DNA from: JAJEFO01 sp022819605
Lineage (GTDB): Bacteria > Pseudomonadota > Alphaproteobacteria > Rhodobacterales > Rhodobacteraceae
Direction of reading: 5' to 3'
Length of the DNA stretch: 64,000 nt
Assembly: GCA_965221545.1 (NCBI GenBank)
Contig: OZ244901.1
Location: forward strand, 3,100,001 to 3,164,000
In this document: piece by piece, positions 35,503 through 44,809 of the stretch
How the letters are laid out: each line of letters begins with the position of its first letter
Position numbering within the stretch: the first letter of the stretch is position 1
Program-made: the position numbers and the translations under genes
The notes under the pieces: model-generated
Seen by the model: only the letters and a program-made list of their open reading frames with translations
The model's database searches: none
Told to the model about the DNA's origin: nothing

Positions 35503-37881
35503 TCACGCATTGCCATAGTTGCCGCGCACTCGTTGCTTGGTTGGATCAAAGTGCGGAAAAGGCACGACGATGGCCCGAAGTCGCTTCTGCTGCCCGTCAA
35601 GCTGACCGACTTCGATCTTGCTTCCTTCAGTCGCATGGACGCTTGCGACGCGAGCCAGCGCGATCGTCTTTCCAAGCACGGGTGACTTCATGGCACTCGT
35701 AATCTCTCCGACTTGCGCCTTGCCAATCATGACACTGTCTCCCGGCGACGGGACAACACCGCCCTCAATGTCAAGACCGACGAGCTTGCGGTGCGGATGC
35801 GACCTTCGCTCCAGAAGCGCATCGCGCCCGATGAAGTCATCTTCCTTGGTGTCCAAAGGAACGGTGAATCCAATGCCGGCCTCGAATGGATCCGTCGTGT
35901 CATCGAATTCGGATCCCGCGAATATCAGCCCTGCTTCGATCCGCATCATGTCCAGCGCGGCGAGGCCAAGCGGAGTCAACCCGAACTCCTTGCCAGCCGC
36001 CCAGATCCTGTCAAAGACCTCCTCGGCATCCCTGGGGTGACAAAACACTTCGTAGCCCAATTCTCCGGAATAGCCGGTTCGTGAAATCACGACCGCGGTG
36101 CCATCGAAGTCGCCCACGCGCGCGACGGTCAGCCGGAACCAGCGCAATTCCCGTATCGTTGGCTGGGTAGGCGGCACCCAGAAGACCTTGTCCAAGATGT
36201 CTCGCGAATGGCGTCCTTGAATCGCAACGTTGTGCAACTGGTCAGTCGAGGGTCGAACCCAGGCATTTAGCCCGCGTTCCCGCGCCTGCTCCTTCAACCA
36301 GAGGCCCGAGGTGTCGTTGCCTCCGATCCAGCGAAAGTTGTTGTCGCCCAGCCTGTAGATCGTTCCATCGTCGATCATGCCGCCGTGCTCGTAGCACATC
36401 GCGGTATAGCTGACCTGCCCCACGCTGATCCTTTTCGCATTGCGGGTCACGCAGAGCTGCATGAGTTTCTCGGCATCCGGACCTGTCACTTCGTATTTTC
36501 GCAGCGGCGAGAGGTCCATGATGGCAGCTCGTTCGCGCACCGCCCAATATTCCTCGATCGCGCCGTGGTTGGTGAACGTGTTCGGCAGCCAGTATCCGTT
36601 GTACTCCACGAAATCCCGGGTGTGCCGCGCGAAACAGTCGTGAAACGCGGTTTTCCTTGTCTCTTCCACATCGGCCTCCGCAGATTTTCTGTAGCCGACG
36701 GAGCGGCTGAATTCTTCGCCTGCGCCATAGGTGCGAACCTGGATGTCGGTCGGGTTCCAGCCGTTGGCAGGGTCAACGTCGCATGGGCATGCCGTCGACA
36801 CGCAGACGAGGTCGGACAGCGCCCGCAGCAACACGTAGTCGCCCGGTCGAGACCAGGGATCGTCCATGGAAATCGAGTTCGTCTCGTCCAGCATGGTGTT
36901 GAAGAAGAAGTTGATCGCTGGCCAGCCGCCGCGTGGGCGAATATCAAACCGCGCAAGATCGACATTCATGTTGTCCGAACAGTTGACGTGCCCTGGATAA
37001 CCCATGTCCTCGTAGTAGCGCGCCGTGCAGGCAAGGCCGAACGTGTCGTGCCGCCCGCATGTGTCCTGCACGATCTCAACCAGCGGTTCCTGATCCACGG
37101 TCCAGTATTTCGAGAAGATGCCGGGTTTGGGATACAGGCTGCCCATCAAGCTCCGCGTCGTGGTGGGATCGATTTCGCGTTCCATACCCTTGTCCAGGGC
37201 GCGCAGGCTGAATGCCTGGAAGTCAGAACATTCCCTCCCTTTGACGTCGAGAATCTGGATGTACTCGCCCTCGCGAACCTCATATGTGACCGAGTTGCCC
37301 GGCCGGACGTTCGCGTCGAACTTCGGTTCGGCCAAGGGATCGGGCGGCCCGATTTCATCCTTGCCGTCCCCGGGCGCGGCCCGACGGATGTAGAGAACAA
37401 GCTCTGTCGGAGCATCTTGACGTTCCGGGCTCATGGGACCCCCGGGAGCGACACAGACCAGCAGGCCGTCGCATTCCGCACTGAACTCCCTGAAGTCGCC
37501 AGGACGGGAACCTTCTCTAAAAACCGCCACCGAATCGCCCGTGTCCAGATCGAAGCCAGCCGCCTCCAAGGCAGCCAGCACTTTCTGCCCCGAACGGCCT
37601 CCTTCGGAGAGCACGGCCATCGTGGCCGTCGGCCTGCCCTGCCCCTTGGCGCCGAGCATGGAGGCGTCCGAACTTCCGTCCGGCGCAAAATGCACGAGCT
37701 CGCCCGGCTGCAAGCCCTCGCGATCCTGCACGATGATGCCGTCACCCTTGAAGACCTGCACCGCGCGCGAACCTCCACCTGGCACCGGGTATCGCTCAAT
37801 CCCGTGCGGGAGGATCGGCAGGCCCGGCGCGATGACGCCTGATCGCTCCCATGGCACCGGATGAATGGGTTGCACCGTCAT
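35503..37881 (-). CDS. tdm: Trimethylamine-N-oxide demethylase
   Basis: 792 residues: a unique N-terminal part (about 1-190), a DUF1989 domain (about 195-375) with metal-binding cysteines in KGRECSDFQAF (Cys218), DTCGRHDTFGLAC (275, 285) and TACPCDVDP (365, 367), and a C-terminal GcvT-like folate-binding domain (about 410-790). This domain order and length are those of Tdm, which converts TMAO to dimethylamine and formaldehyde, the latter caught by tetrahydrofolate. The ATG at 37881 overlaps the permease stop by four bases. Last gene of the minus-strand TMA/TMAO series. Confidence 0.93.
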   Translation of the reverse strand: MTVQPIHPVPWERSGVIAPGLPILPHGIERYPVPGGGSRAVQVFKGDGIIVQDREGLQPGELVHFAPDGSSDASMLGAKGQGRPTATMAVLSEGGRSGQKVLAALEAAGFDLDTGDSVAVFREGSRPGDFREFSAECDGLLVCVAPGGPMSPERQDAPTELVLYIRRAAPGDGKDEIGPPDPLAEPKFDANVRPGNSVTYEVREGEYIQILDVKGRECSDFQAFSLRALDKGMEREIDPTTTRSLMGSLYPKPGIFSKYWTVDQEPLVEIVQDTCGRHDTFGLACTARYYEDMGYPGHVNCSDNMNVDLARFDIRPRGGWPAINFFFNTMLDETNSISMDDPWSRPGDYVLLRALSDLVCVSTACPCDVDPANGWNPTDIQVRTYGAGEEFSRSVGYRKSAEADVEETRKTAFHDCFARHTRDFVEYNGYWLPNTFTNHGAIEEYWAVRERAAIMDLSPLRKYEVTGPDAEKLMQLCVTRNAKRISVGQVSYTAMCYEHGGMIDDGTIYRLGDNNFRWIGGNDTSGLWLKEQARERGLNAWVRPSTDQLHNVAIQGRHSRDILDKVFWVPPTQPTIRELRWFRLTVARVGDFDGTAVVISRTGYSGELGYEVFCHPRDAEEVFDRIWAAGKEFGLTPLGLAALDMMRIEAGLIFAGSEFDDTTDPFEAGIGFTVPLDTKEDDFIGRDALLERRSHPHRKLVGLDIEGGVVPSPGDSVMIGKAQVGEITSAMKSPVLGKTIALARVASVHATEGSKIEVGQLDGQQKRLRAIVVPFPHFDPTKQRVRGNYGNA

Positions 37882-39866
37882 TGGCCCAAGACCTTTCGAC
37901 GTTTCCTTGCCCAGGAGTTGATTGCAATGTCGAGCGTCAACGCCATGAAGACTACGGAGAAACCGAGCGTGAAGTTCTTTCCGAGATCGGTTCCCGCAAG
38001 CGTGCGCTGCATTTCCTGCCCGAGGTCCCGGGTGCCGATGAAGGCGGCGATGATGACCATGAAGAAGGCGAATATGAATGCCTGGTTCAATCCAACCGCG
38101 ATAGTCGGCATTGCAAGGGGGAATTCGACTTTCCAGAGCTTTTGCCATCGCGTCGCGCCCGCCATGTCTGCGGCCTCGGTAATCTCGCGCGGCACGCCTC
38201 GCAGACCCTCGACCGTGTAGCGCACGACGGGCACCATCGTGTAAATCAGGATCGCCAGAATGACCGTTATCGGAGTGATCCCAAACAGCATGATGGCCGG
38301 CAAGAGGTAGATGAAACTCGGAAATGTCTGGGCGGTGTCGCAAGCAAAGATCATCCAGCGCGAAGCGCGCTCGCGCCGTGCGGCCCATATCGCGAGCGGC
38401 ATTCCAAAGAGCATCGCAAGGAACACGGCCGTCAGCGTCGAGTGGAGGGTCAGCATCGCCCGGTCCCACCATCCGAGCTGGGCCACCGCAGAAAAGAACA
38501 GGAACCCGATCAACGCCGGAAACCAGCCGCCCAGAAGATAGCCAACGCCCGTCATTGCGAGAATGACTGTAAACGTAGGCAGAAAGAGCAGTGCAAGTTC
38601 GGTGGGAATCAGCACCCATATGTTGAAGAACCATCGAATGAAGTCCGTGATCGCCTTGATCCACGAAATGGCCAGGAAACCCTTGATAAGCGTGTCAATC
38701 TCCTTGCCCATCGAAAGCGACTGCCTGCGGCCGACCTCATCCAAAATAGGCAGGTACTGGCTGAGCATGTAAAACAGAATGAAGGTCGCGAGTCCGAGGA
38801 GCAGGAACGCATGTCTTTGCCACCAAGGGATCCCCTTTTCGAAATGCTCGGGCTGCTTGACGACCCACGCCTTGCTCAGGCGGTCAAGCGTCACGGCGAG
38901 CAAGACGATCGTGACGCCGATCTCGAAGCTGCGGCCAAGCTTGAAACTGTTCATCATGGCAAGCAGCTTTGCGCCAAGCCCCGGCATGCCGATGAATGCG
39001 GTAAGGACGACCATGGCGAGAGCGAGCATGATGACCTGGTTGAGGCCGACCAGTATTTCGCTGCGAGCCGACGGAAGATAGACGGAGCGCAGCATTTGCC
39101 AACGCGTGCAACCCGCCATCCTCCCCGCCTCGACGACGTCGGGCGGCACCTTTCTCAGGCCGACGATGGTCATGAGAATCATCGGTGGCATTGAATAGAC
39201 GATCGTGGCGACCGACGCGGCAGTCGGCCCTACCTTGAAAAAAATCACCGCAGGGAGAAGGTAGCTGTAGAATGGCAACGTCTGCAGAATCAGCAGAATC
39301 GGCCTCAAGGCCTCCTCAAACCGTCTGGACTTCCACGCACACATGCCCAGCAGCAACCCGATGCCAAACCCGAACGGCACAGCGACGACAATTACAGACA
39401 TGGTCTCCATCGCCCATTTCCACTGCCCCATGAGCGCGGTCCAGACCAAGGTGCCACCCGCCAGCAGCGCGAGCCGCCATCCGCCGAGCCAGTAACCCAA
39501 CACTGCCGAACATGCCGCCACCACAGACCACGGCAACGCCTCCAGACGCGGCCAGCGGGACTTCCCGTAGAGGACGTTGGCCGCTGCGTCAGTAAGGAAT
39601 CCCAGCCACCCGGAAATCGTCCGGGTGACATGGATCAGTCCGATGTCGTTCTGGAGCCAGGAAAACCCTGCATCCAGCCAGTCCGCCCAAGGAAGGATCG
39701 CATCTTCCGGCAACCTGACCAGGGCTGAAGGGATCCAGGGTTTCAGCAGCGCAAGCAGAATCGCCGCGCCAAACAGCGTCAATACAATCGTCCTCGTGCG
39801 GATCGCGCCAATCGAGGCAGCTTCCGTTCCTGTTTTCGCGGCATCCTCGTGAGTCGTGTCGCTCAC
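37878..39866 (-). CDS. tmoV: TMAO ABC transporter permease, fused double-permease type
   Basis: 662 residues with two binding-protein-dependent permease domains in one chain. Each carries its own EAA loop: EAGRMAGCTRWQMLRSVYLP in the N half and EAADMAGATRWQKLWKVEFP in the C half. The fusion is typical of TmoV, distinct from single-domain ProW. It has 4-base overlaps with both the ATPase and demethylase genes. Confidence 0.92.
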   Translation of the reverse strand: MSDTTHEDAAKTGTEAASIGAIRTRTIVLTLFGAAILLALLKPWIPSALVRLPEDAILPWADWLDAGFSWLQNDIGLIHVTRTISGWLGFLTDAAANVLYGKSRWPRLEALPWSVVAACSAVLGYWLGGWRLALLAGGTLVWTALMGQWKWAMETMSVIVVAVPFGFGIGLLLGMCAWKSRRFEEALRPILLILQTLPFYSYLLPAVIFFKVGPTAASVATIVYSMPPMILMTIVGLRKVPPDVVEAGRMAGCTRWQMLRSVYLPSARSEILVGLNQVIMLALAMVVLTAFIGMPGLGAKLLAMMNSFKLGRSFEIGVTIVLLAVTLDRLSKAWVVKQPEHFEKGIPWWQRHAFLLLGLATFILFYMLSQYLPILDEVGRRQSLSMGKEIDTLIKGFLAISWIKAITDFIRWFFNIWVLIPTELALLFLPTFTVILAMTGVGYLLGGWFPALIGFLFFSAVAQLGWWDRAMLTLHSTLTAVFLAMLFGMPLAIWAARRERASRWMIFACDTAQTFPSFIYLLPAIMLFGITPITVILAILIYTMVPVVRYTVEGLRGVPREITEAADMAGATRWQKLWKVEFPLAMPTIAVGLNQAFIFAFFMVIIAAFIGTRDLGQEMQRTLAGTDLGKNFTLGFSVVFMALTLDIAINSWARKRRKVLGQ

Positions 39867-40885
39867 TCTCTCTCTCCAAAGAGAACCGCCAGCGCTGCCT
39901 TGCGGTCCATGGCGCCCGTGATTCCATCCGGCAAGCTGACAGGAATGGTGTCCGACGTGTCTTCAACCAGACGACGTGCAAGGGATAGGATCGTGGCGGT
40001 ACCCGGAACGGGTTCGCCGTCGACCGGCACTCCTTCCTTGGCCAACACGCTTGCGTGAACGACGCTCGCCTTGTCCACTTCCTCGGTGAACCTGGCCACG
40101 TATTCGGTTGCCGGGTTCAGGACGATCTTGTCGGGCGTATCCACCTGTTCGACGGAACCGTCCTTCATGATGGCGATCCTGTCAGCCAGGCGGAGTGCCT
40201 CGTCAAAATCATGCGTGATGAAGACGATCGTCTTGCCGAGCATGTCCTGAAGACGCAGGAATTCGTCCTGCATTTCGCGCCGGATCAGCGGATCCAGCGC
40301 GCTGAAGGGCTCGTCCAGGAACCAGATGTTTGGCTCAATTGCGAGGCTCCGGGCAATGCCGACCCTCTGCTGCTGCCCACCAGAAAGTTCCCGGGGAAAG
40401 TAGTCCTCACGCCCCTCCAGCCCGACGAGCCTGACCATTTCAAGGGCGCGTTCGCGCCGCGCGTGCCTGTCCTGCCCGCGCATCTCGAGCGGAAAGGCGA
40501 CGTTTTCCAGAACCGTGCGATGCGGCAGCAGCCCGAAGGACTGGAATACCATCCCCATCTTCGAGCGCCGAAGCTCTATCAATTCGGTCGCGTTCAGGCT
40601 CATGATGTCCTGACCGTCGATCCTGATCATTCCGCCGGTTATGTCGTGGAGGCGCGAGAAACAACGAACCAGCGTGGACTTGCCGGAGCCCGACAAACCC
40701 ATGATGACGAGCATCTCGCCCTTGGCGACATCGAGCGAAACATCCTTTACGCCTGCAATGTAACCGTCTGACCTGATGTCCTCAAAGGAATGGCCTTTCG
40801 GCATTCGAGACAGGTACGTCTCGGGACTGGGCCCAAAGAGCTTCCAGACGTCCTCTGCCGAAATTACTGGGGTGTCGCTGTTCAT
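39863..40885 (-). CDS. tmoW: TMAO ABC transporter ATPase
   Basis: 340 residues of the ProV/OpuA type: Walker A GLSGSGKSTLVRC, Q-loop MVFQSFGLLPHRT, signature LSGGQQQRVGIARSL, Walker B FLDEPFSALDPL. The C-terminal ~70 residues are a short regulatory extension, not a full CBS pair. The ATG at 40885 follows GGGAGG; the longer frame runs into the intergenic terminator and is rejected. A hairpin terminator precedes it, so it is probably expressed less than the binding protein. Confidence 0.92.
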   Translation of the reverse strand: MNSDTPVISAEDVWKLFGPSPETYLSRMPKGHSFEDIRSDGYIAGVKDVSLDVAKGEMLVIMGLSGSGKSTLVRCFSRLHDITGGMIRIDGQDIMSLNATELIELRRSKMGMVFQSFGLLPHRTVLENVAFPLEMRGQDRHARRERALEMVRLVGLEGREDYFPRELSGGQQQRVGIARSLAIEPNIWFLDEPFSALDPLIRREMQDEFLRLQDMLGKTIVFITHDFDEALRLADRIAIMKDGSVEQVDTPDKIVLNPATEYVARFTEEVDKASVVHASVLAKEGVPVDGEPVPGTATILSLARRLVEDTSDTIPVSLPDGITGAMDRKAALAVLFGERE

Positions 40886-40897
40886 GACCTCCCACCT

Positions 40898-40931
40898 TAA
40901 AACCCTCCCCGCATGCTGGTGCGGAGAGGGT
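40898..40931 (-). terminator. Hairpin with U tract between tmoX and tmoW
   Basis: Read on the minus strand, ACCCTCTCCGC pairs with GCGGGGAGGGT (one G-U pair, 8-base loop) and is followed by TTTTAA. This has the form of an intrinsic terminator placed just after the binding-protein gene, which would let only part of transcription continue into tmoW, tmoV and tdm. Confidence 0.7.
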
Positions 40932-40952
40932 CTACTTGTCAATTCCCGCTCT

Positions 40953-41900
40953 CTACGTGCAGGAGCCGATCCAGGGATCAACGACGTCGCGGTTTGCCGC
41001 CAGCCACTCGTCCGCCGCCTCTTCCGGCTCAAGCTCGTCCGTGTCGACGAGCTTCGCCATTTCAGCGATCTGCGGGTTCGTGAAGCTGAGCTTGGTCAGC
41101 ACGCAGTAGGCGCTCGGCCACTTGTCAGGCATTCCGTCCCACGCGGCCTTCTTGAGATAGCCGTTGGCGGGATTGCCGCAGTCGTACAGCGCATCCGGGT
41201 TCGGACCCTTGGCCGGATCGCTGTCGCAACCGTCCTCCCATGTCGGGAATTCGACGAACTCGCCGGGCCAGACGGCTTCGGCAAAATTCGGAGTCCAGTT
41301 GAATACGACGACCGGGCGCTGCTCGGGCTCCGCAGCGCCGATCTCGGCCCAAAGCGCCGCAGCCGACCCCGCGTTCACCACGACAAAGTTCATTCCGAGC
41401 GCCTCCACACGCTCCTTTCCATGCTTCAGCCAGTCCACCGGACCGTCAAGATAGCGACCCTTGCCACCGGATTCCGCCGTTGCAAAGACCTCTGCGCAGT
41501 CATTCAGCGCCTTCCAGTCAGGCAGGCCGGGGCACGCATCCTTGGTCCACATGGGATACCACCAGTCTTCACGCGTAACGGCGTCATGGTCCCCTGCGTC
41601 GTGGAGGCCCCCCTTCGAGAGCGCCTCGCGGAACGAATGCCCGAACGCGCCTTCCCAGACCTCCAGTTCCAGCGCGACGTCTCCGAGTCGGACCGACTCG
41701 TACACCGCTTGGCTGTCCGTCGTTACAAACTCGACGTTGAGGCCCATCTCCTCGTACATTTGTCCGACCACATTCGACATCACAATCTGGCTTGACCAGT
41801 TGTGAATCGGTATGATGATCGGATCATCGCTGTCTGCCGCAGTTGCGGCAAACGGTGTGGCCAAGGCGATGGCCAGCACTATTGCAGATAGCTTCTTCAT
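40953..41900 (-). CDS. tmoX: TMAO-binding periplasmic protein
   Basis: 315 residues with a signal peptide cleaved after about residue 21 (AATAADSDD). The body is an OpuAC/ProX-like binding protein rich in Trp (NWSSQ, EVWEG, EDWWYPMW, FNWTP), fit for an aromatic cage around a trimethylated head group. Several Cys pairs (DACPG, NDCAEV, DGCDSD, YDCGN) suggest disulfides. ATG 41900 follows GGAGG; an earlier in-frame ATG is part of that site. Position between tmm and tmoWV-tdm makes TMAO the likely ligand. Confidence 0.9.
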   Translation of the reverse strand: MKKLSAIVLAIALATPFAATAADSDDPIIIPIHNWSSQIVMSNVVGQMYEEMGLNVEFVTTDSQAVYESVRLGDVALELEVWEGAFGHSFREALSKGGLHDAGDHDAVTREDWWYPMWTKDACPGLPDWKALNDCAEVFATAESGGKGRYLDGPVDWLKHGKERVEALGMNFVVVNAGSAAALWAEIGAAEPEQRPVVVFNWTPNFAEAVWPGEFVEFPTWEDGCDSDPAKGPNPDALYDCGNPANGYLKKAAWDGMPDKWPSAYCVLTKLSFTNPQIAEMAKLVDTDELEPEEAADEWLAANRDVVDPWIGSCT

Positions 41901-41918
41901 GATTTCCTCCATTTTTTT

Positions 41919-41974
41919 GCAGCACTCGGGCTGCTGGGTCTTGAAGCTTGCTCGTCCCGCGGGTTTGTCCCGCG
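41919..41974 (-). promoter_or_regulatory. Two stem-loops in the tmm-tmoX intergenic leader
   Basis: On the minus strand CGCGGG/CCCGCG (41958-41974, 5-base loop) lies just after tmm, and GCAGC/GCTGC (41919-41934, 6-base loop) lies immediately before an A7 run and the tmoX ribosome-binding site. The first may be a weak terminator of tmm; the second could affect tmoX translation. No riboswitch family recognised. Confidence 0.45.
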
Positions 41975-41981
41975 TTGTTAT

Positions 41982-43319
41982 TCAGATTCTCAAATAGTCT
42001 TCCAGACTGTCATCAAGCGCATCCTTCCACGGAGTGTGATGAGGAGGCGCCATCGTGCCCGTCATCGGGCTGGAATAGCCGTGATCCCGGAACGTCATGA
42101 TGTTCTTCTTCTTGTGTTTCTTCCACTCGTAAAACGCCTTGGTGGCCGCATCTATGTCAAAGCTGGGATAGTCGGTGTCGGCGATCAGCTCCTTGGTGTA
42201 GTCTGCCTGATAGTCGATGCAGGCATAGTCGTCCTCGAGGGCTGCCTCGGCCTCCTGCCGAGCCTTGACATCGGCCTCGCGGCCAGCGAGGTCCGGAACC
42301 TCGATCCGGCCCATGATGATGTCGCGAACGTACCAAGCCTGGGCATCAAACATGTTGAAGGTGAACCACTGGTCCTGCATTCCGAGATAGAAGAGATCCG
42401 GGTTCCGATTCCAGACGACACCCTTGTACAAGTCGTTTGACGCAAGTACGTTCGGCGTCTTCAACCTCAGGTCGTCCGGCAGGAAGGCAAAATGGTGCAA
42501 ATAGCCCGTGCACAGGACTATTGCGTCAACCTCCTTCGACGTACCGTCCGCGAAATGCGCCGTGCGCCCCTCGACCCTTTCGAGCGCCGGCACGACCGTC
42601 CAGTTGTCAGGCCATTCGTACGGCATCGGGGCGGTCCGCCAGCATGACGTGATTGATTTCGCCCCGTATTTCCAGCACTGGGACCCGATGTCCTCGGCCG
42701 AATACGAAGTTCCGAGAATCAGGATGTCCTGACCCGTAAATTCGCGGGCGTCGCGAAAGTCATGGGCATGCAGAATGCGCCCGTTGAAAGTCTCGAAGCC
42801 GGGATACTCCGGCACGTTCGGAACCGAGAAATGGCCCGTGGCAATGACCACTTGGTCGAAGTTCTCGCGGAATTCCGCATCCGCGGCCTCGTCGCGCGCC
42901 GTCACCTCGAAACCACCGCCGTCAAGCGTGCGGACATCACGCACGATGGTGTTGAAACGAATCTGGTCGCGAACCCCGGCCTTTTCCACCCTTCCCTTGA
43001 TGTAGTCAAAGAGCACCGACCTTGGCGGATAGCTGGCGATCGGCTTGCCAAAGTGCTCTTCGAACGTGTAGTCCGCGAACTCCAGGCCTTCTTTCGGGCC
43101 GTTTGACCAAAGGTAGCGGTACATGGAACCATGACACTGGTTCCCGTGCTCATCCACGCCCGTGCGCCACGTATAGTTCCAAAGCCCTCCCCAGTCGTCC
43201 TGCTTTTCGTAGCACACGACCTCTGGAACGTCGGCGCCCTTTTCGGCCGCGGACTGAAACGCCCGCAATTGCGCCAGCCCTGACGGTCCAGCTCCTATCA
43301 CGCACACACGCTTTGTCAT
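41982..43319 (-). CDS. tmm: Trimethylamine monooxygenase (bacterial FMO)
   Basis: 445 residues of the flavin-containing monooxygenase family. FAD-binding VIGAGPSGLAQL is at about 7-18, the FMO identifying motif FNGRILHAHDFRDA near 180, and the NADPH-binding LILGTSYSAEDIGSQ follows. Length, the WGGLWNYTWRTGVDEHG segment and placement next to TMAO transporter and demethylase genes match Tmm, which oxidises TMA to TMAO with NADPH and oxygen. The ATG is 50 bases after the preceding gene of unknown function. Confidence 0.93.
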   Translation of the reverse strand: MTKRVCVIGAGPSGLAQLRAFQSAAEKGADVPEVVCYEKQDDWGGLWNYTWRTGVDEHGNQCHGSMYRYLWSNGPKEGLEFADYTFEEHFGKPIASYPPRSVLFDYIKGRVEKAGVRDQIRFNTIVRDVRTLDGGGFEVTARDEAADAEFRENFDQVVIATGHFSVPNVPEYPGFETFNGRILHAHDFRDAREFTGQDILILGTSYSAEDIGSQCWKYGAKSITSCWRTAPMPYEWPDNWTVVPALERVEGRTAHFADGTSKEVDAIVLCTGYLHHFAFLPDDLRLKTPNVLASNDLYKGVVWNRNPDLFYLGMQDQWFTFNMFDAQAWYVRDIIMGRIEVPDLAGREADVKARQEAEAALEDDYACIDYQADYTKELIADTDYPSFDIDAATKAFYEWKKHKKKNIMTFRDHGYSSPMTGTMAPPHHTPWKDALDDSLEDYLRI

Positions 43320-43369
43320 GCCATGTCCTCCCCAAGTTGCTCTATGCTTGTCGATTCAGGAAACCCATT

Positions 43370-43960
43370 TCAGGAAATCTCCGGTGCTGATGTCGACATG
43401 TTCCAATCGGGCTCGAAGCCCAAAATCTCGATTCCAGGCGGCAGAGACGGGTTGAAGAGCGTGTTGTGCGCTACGGTCGCCTCATGAAACGGATTCTGCG
43501 GCGACAGCTTCCAGACACGGCAAGAGAGAGTGAACCTCTGCGCATAAGCATCAAATGACAACAGAGCTCTTTGAGCCTTTCGGATTCTGGCCGCCATGAT
43601 TGACCCGGGCGGGAAGGTTGCGGTCAAGATGTCCGAAAACCGTGCAGCGTTTTGGTAGTAGGTGGCGGAAAAGTACGCCAGCGCGGCTTCACGCCGTTGT
43701 GCAGGATCATTGGTTCTTGCCGCCATATGCGTCATCTCGGGAGTCAGCGAGTGCGCCGGCGCCCTGTTCAGGACCGTGACGATGCGACCGAGAGCCTCGT
43801 CGCGACCTGACAGGAACAGGACCGGAGTGATGGCGTCATCCGGTCTTCCCGCATTTTCGCGCACCGCAAGCTGCCGTACCCGGCATTGCCACTTGAGAAA
43901 TGCCGTTCTGAGCGTCGTGGACGAGCGGGCTTCTCCAGATGCGGCAACGCGCACGGTCAT
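43370..43960 (-). CDS. Conserved-looking protein of unknown function upstream of tmm
   Basis: 196 residues, soluble, basic N-terminus and a predicted helical centre (PAQRREAALAYFSATYYQNAA split over helices), with an aromatic C-terminal part (FEPDWNMS). No signal peptide, membrane segment or known motif. It overlaps the nitrilase gene by 4 bases and precedes tmm, so it belongs to the amine operon. Codon use looks like its neighbours. I do not recognise the family. Confidence 0.7.
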   Translation of the reverse strand: MTVRVAASGEARSSTTLRTAFLKWQCRVRQLAVRENAGRPDDAITPVLFLSGRDEALGRIVTVLNRAPAHSLTPEMTHMAARTNDPAQRREAALAYFSATYYQNAARFSDILTATFPPGSIMAARIRKAQRALLSFDAYAQRFTLSCRVWKLSPQNPFHEATVAHNTLFNPSLPPGIEILGFEPDWNMSTSAPEIS

Positions 43961-44808
43961 GCCACTTCCCTCGTTTGCCTGTCGCGCCTGACGCGATATT
44001 TCCTGTCATGCTCAAGGCTCGGAATCCGCGACGCGGTGTCCGCCACGAGGCCAAGATCCAGTTGCGCATGCACCACGCCGGGAAGGTCGCCTCCGTCGCT
44101 CAGCACATCCCCCCATGGGCTCACGACAAGCGAATGGCCGAATGATGCGCCGCCGCCGGAAACGGGTCCAACGGCACAGGCCGACACGATGAAGCAAGTG
44201 TTCTCGATCGCTCTCGCCTGGTTCAGCACATGCCAATGCGCCTCTCCAGTCGTCTTCGTGAAAGCCGCCGGACAGGCAATGACTTCGGCACCTTCCTGTG
44301 CAAGGTCGCGGAACAGCGCAGCGAAGCGAAGGTCGTAGCAAATGGTGTGACCCAGAGTGACAAGGGGCGTATCGTAGACAACGGCAATGTCACCCGGATG
44401 AACCGTGTCGCTTTCCCGGTACACGGCACCTTCGCCAAGACAGACATCGAACAGGTGAATCTTGTCGTAGCGCCCAAGAATCTCGCCATCGGGATCAATC
44501 ATGTAGCCACGGTTGCAGATCCTGTCGCCCGGCCCGTTCACGGCAATCGAGCCGATGTTCATCCAGACATTCCGGCGTGCCGCCACTTCCCTCAGCGCCG
44601 CCAGCACTTGATGGCTCTCCTCCGGCGCCGACGGGGGGCAAAGCCGCGGCCCGTCCGAAAGGAGTCCGCCGCAGTATTCAGGCAGGAACAGCATTTCCGC
44701 TCCCGACTGCGCTGCTGCTTCAGCCATCGGTACCGCTTCGTCGATGGCCGCCTCCATGCTGGGCATGGGCCGCGTCTGAAGGCAGGCGATATGCAGCCGG
44801 CTTTCCAT
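43957..44808 (-). CDS. Carbon-nitrogen hydrolase, Nit2/omega-amidase-like
   Basis: 283 residues of the nitrilase superfamily. The Glu-Lys-Cys triad is seen in EMLFLPEYCGG, GRYDKIHLFDV and GHTICYDLRFAALFRDLA. The pattern is that of Nit/omega-amidase enzymes, which hydrolyse alpha-ketoglutaramate or similar amides. In this operon, made of glutamine-synthetase-like and glutamate-synthase-like genes, a gamma-glutamyl amide or ketoglutaramate is a reasonable substrate. The ends lie 1 base from, and overlap by 4 with, the unknown genes on either side. Confidence 0.88.
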   Translation of the reverse strand: MESRLHIACLQTRPMPSMEAAIDEAVPMAEAAAQSGAEMLFLPEYCGGLLSDGPRLCPPSAPEESHQVLAALREVAARRNVWMNIGSIAVNGPGDRICNRGYMIDPDGEILGRYDKIHLFDVCLGEGAVYRESDTVHPGDIAVVYDTPLVTLGHTICYDLRFAALFRDLAQEGAEVIACPAAFTKTTGEAHWHVLNQARAIENTCFIVSACAVGPVSGGGASFGHSLVVSPWGDVLSDGGDLPGVVHAQLDLGLVADTASRIPSLEHDRKYRVRRDRQTREVA

Positions 44809-44809
44809 G

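Noticed and set aside
37882..38664. Extended N-terminus of the TMAO demethylase frame
   Set aside because: The extra part is an out-of-frame reading of the permease gene; the ATG at 37881 with four-base overlap gives the normal protein length.
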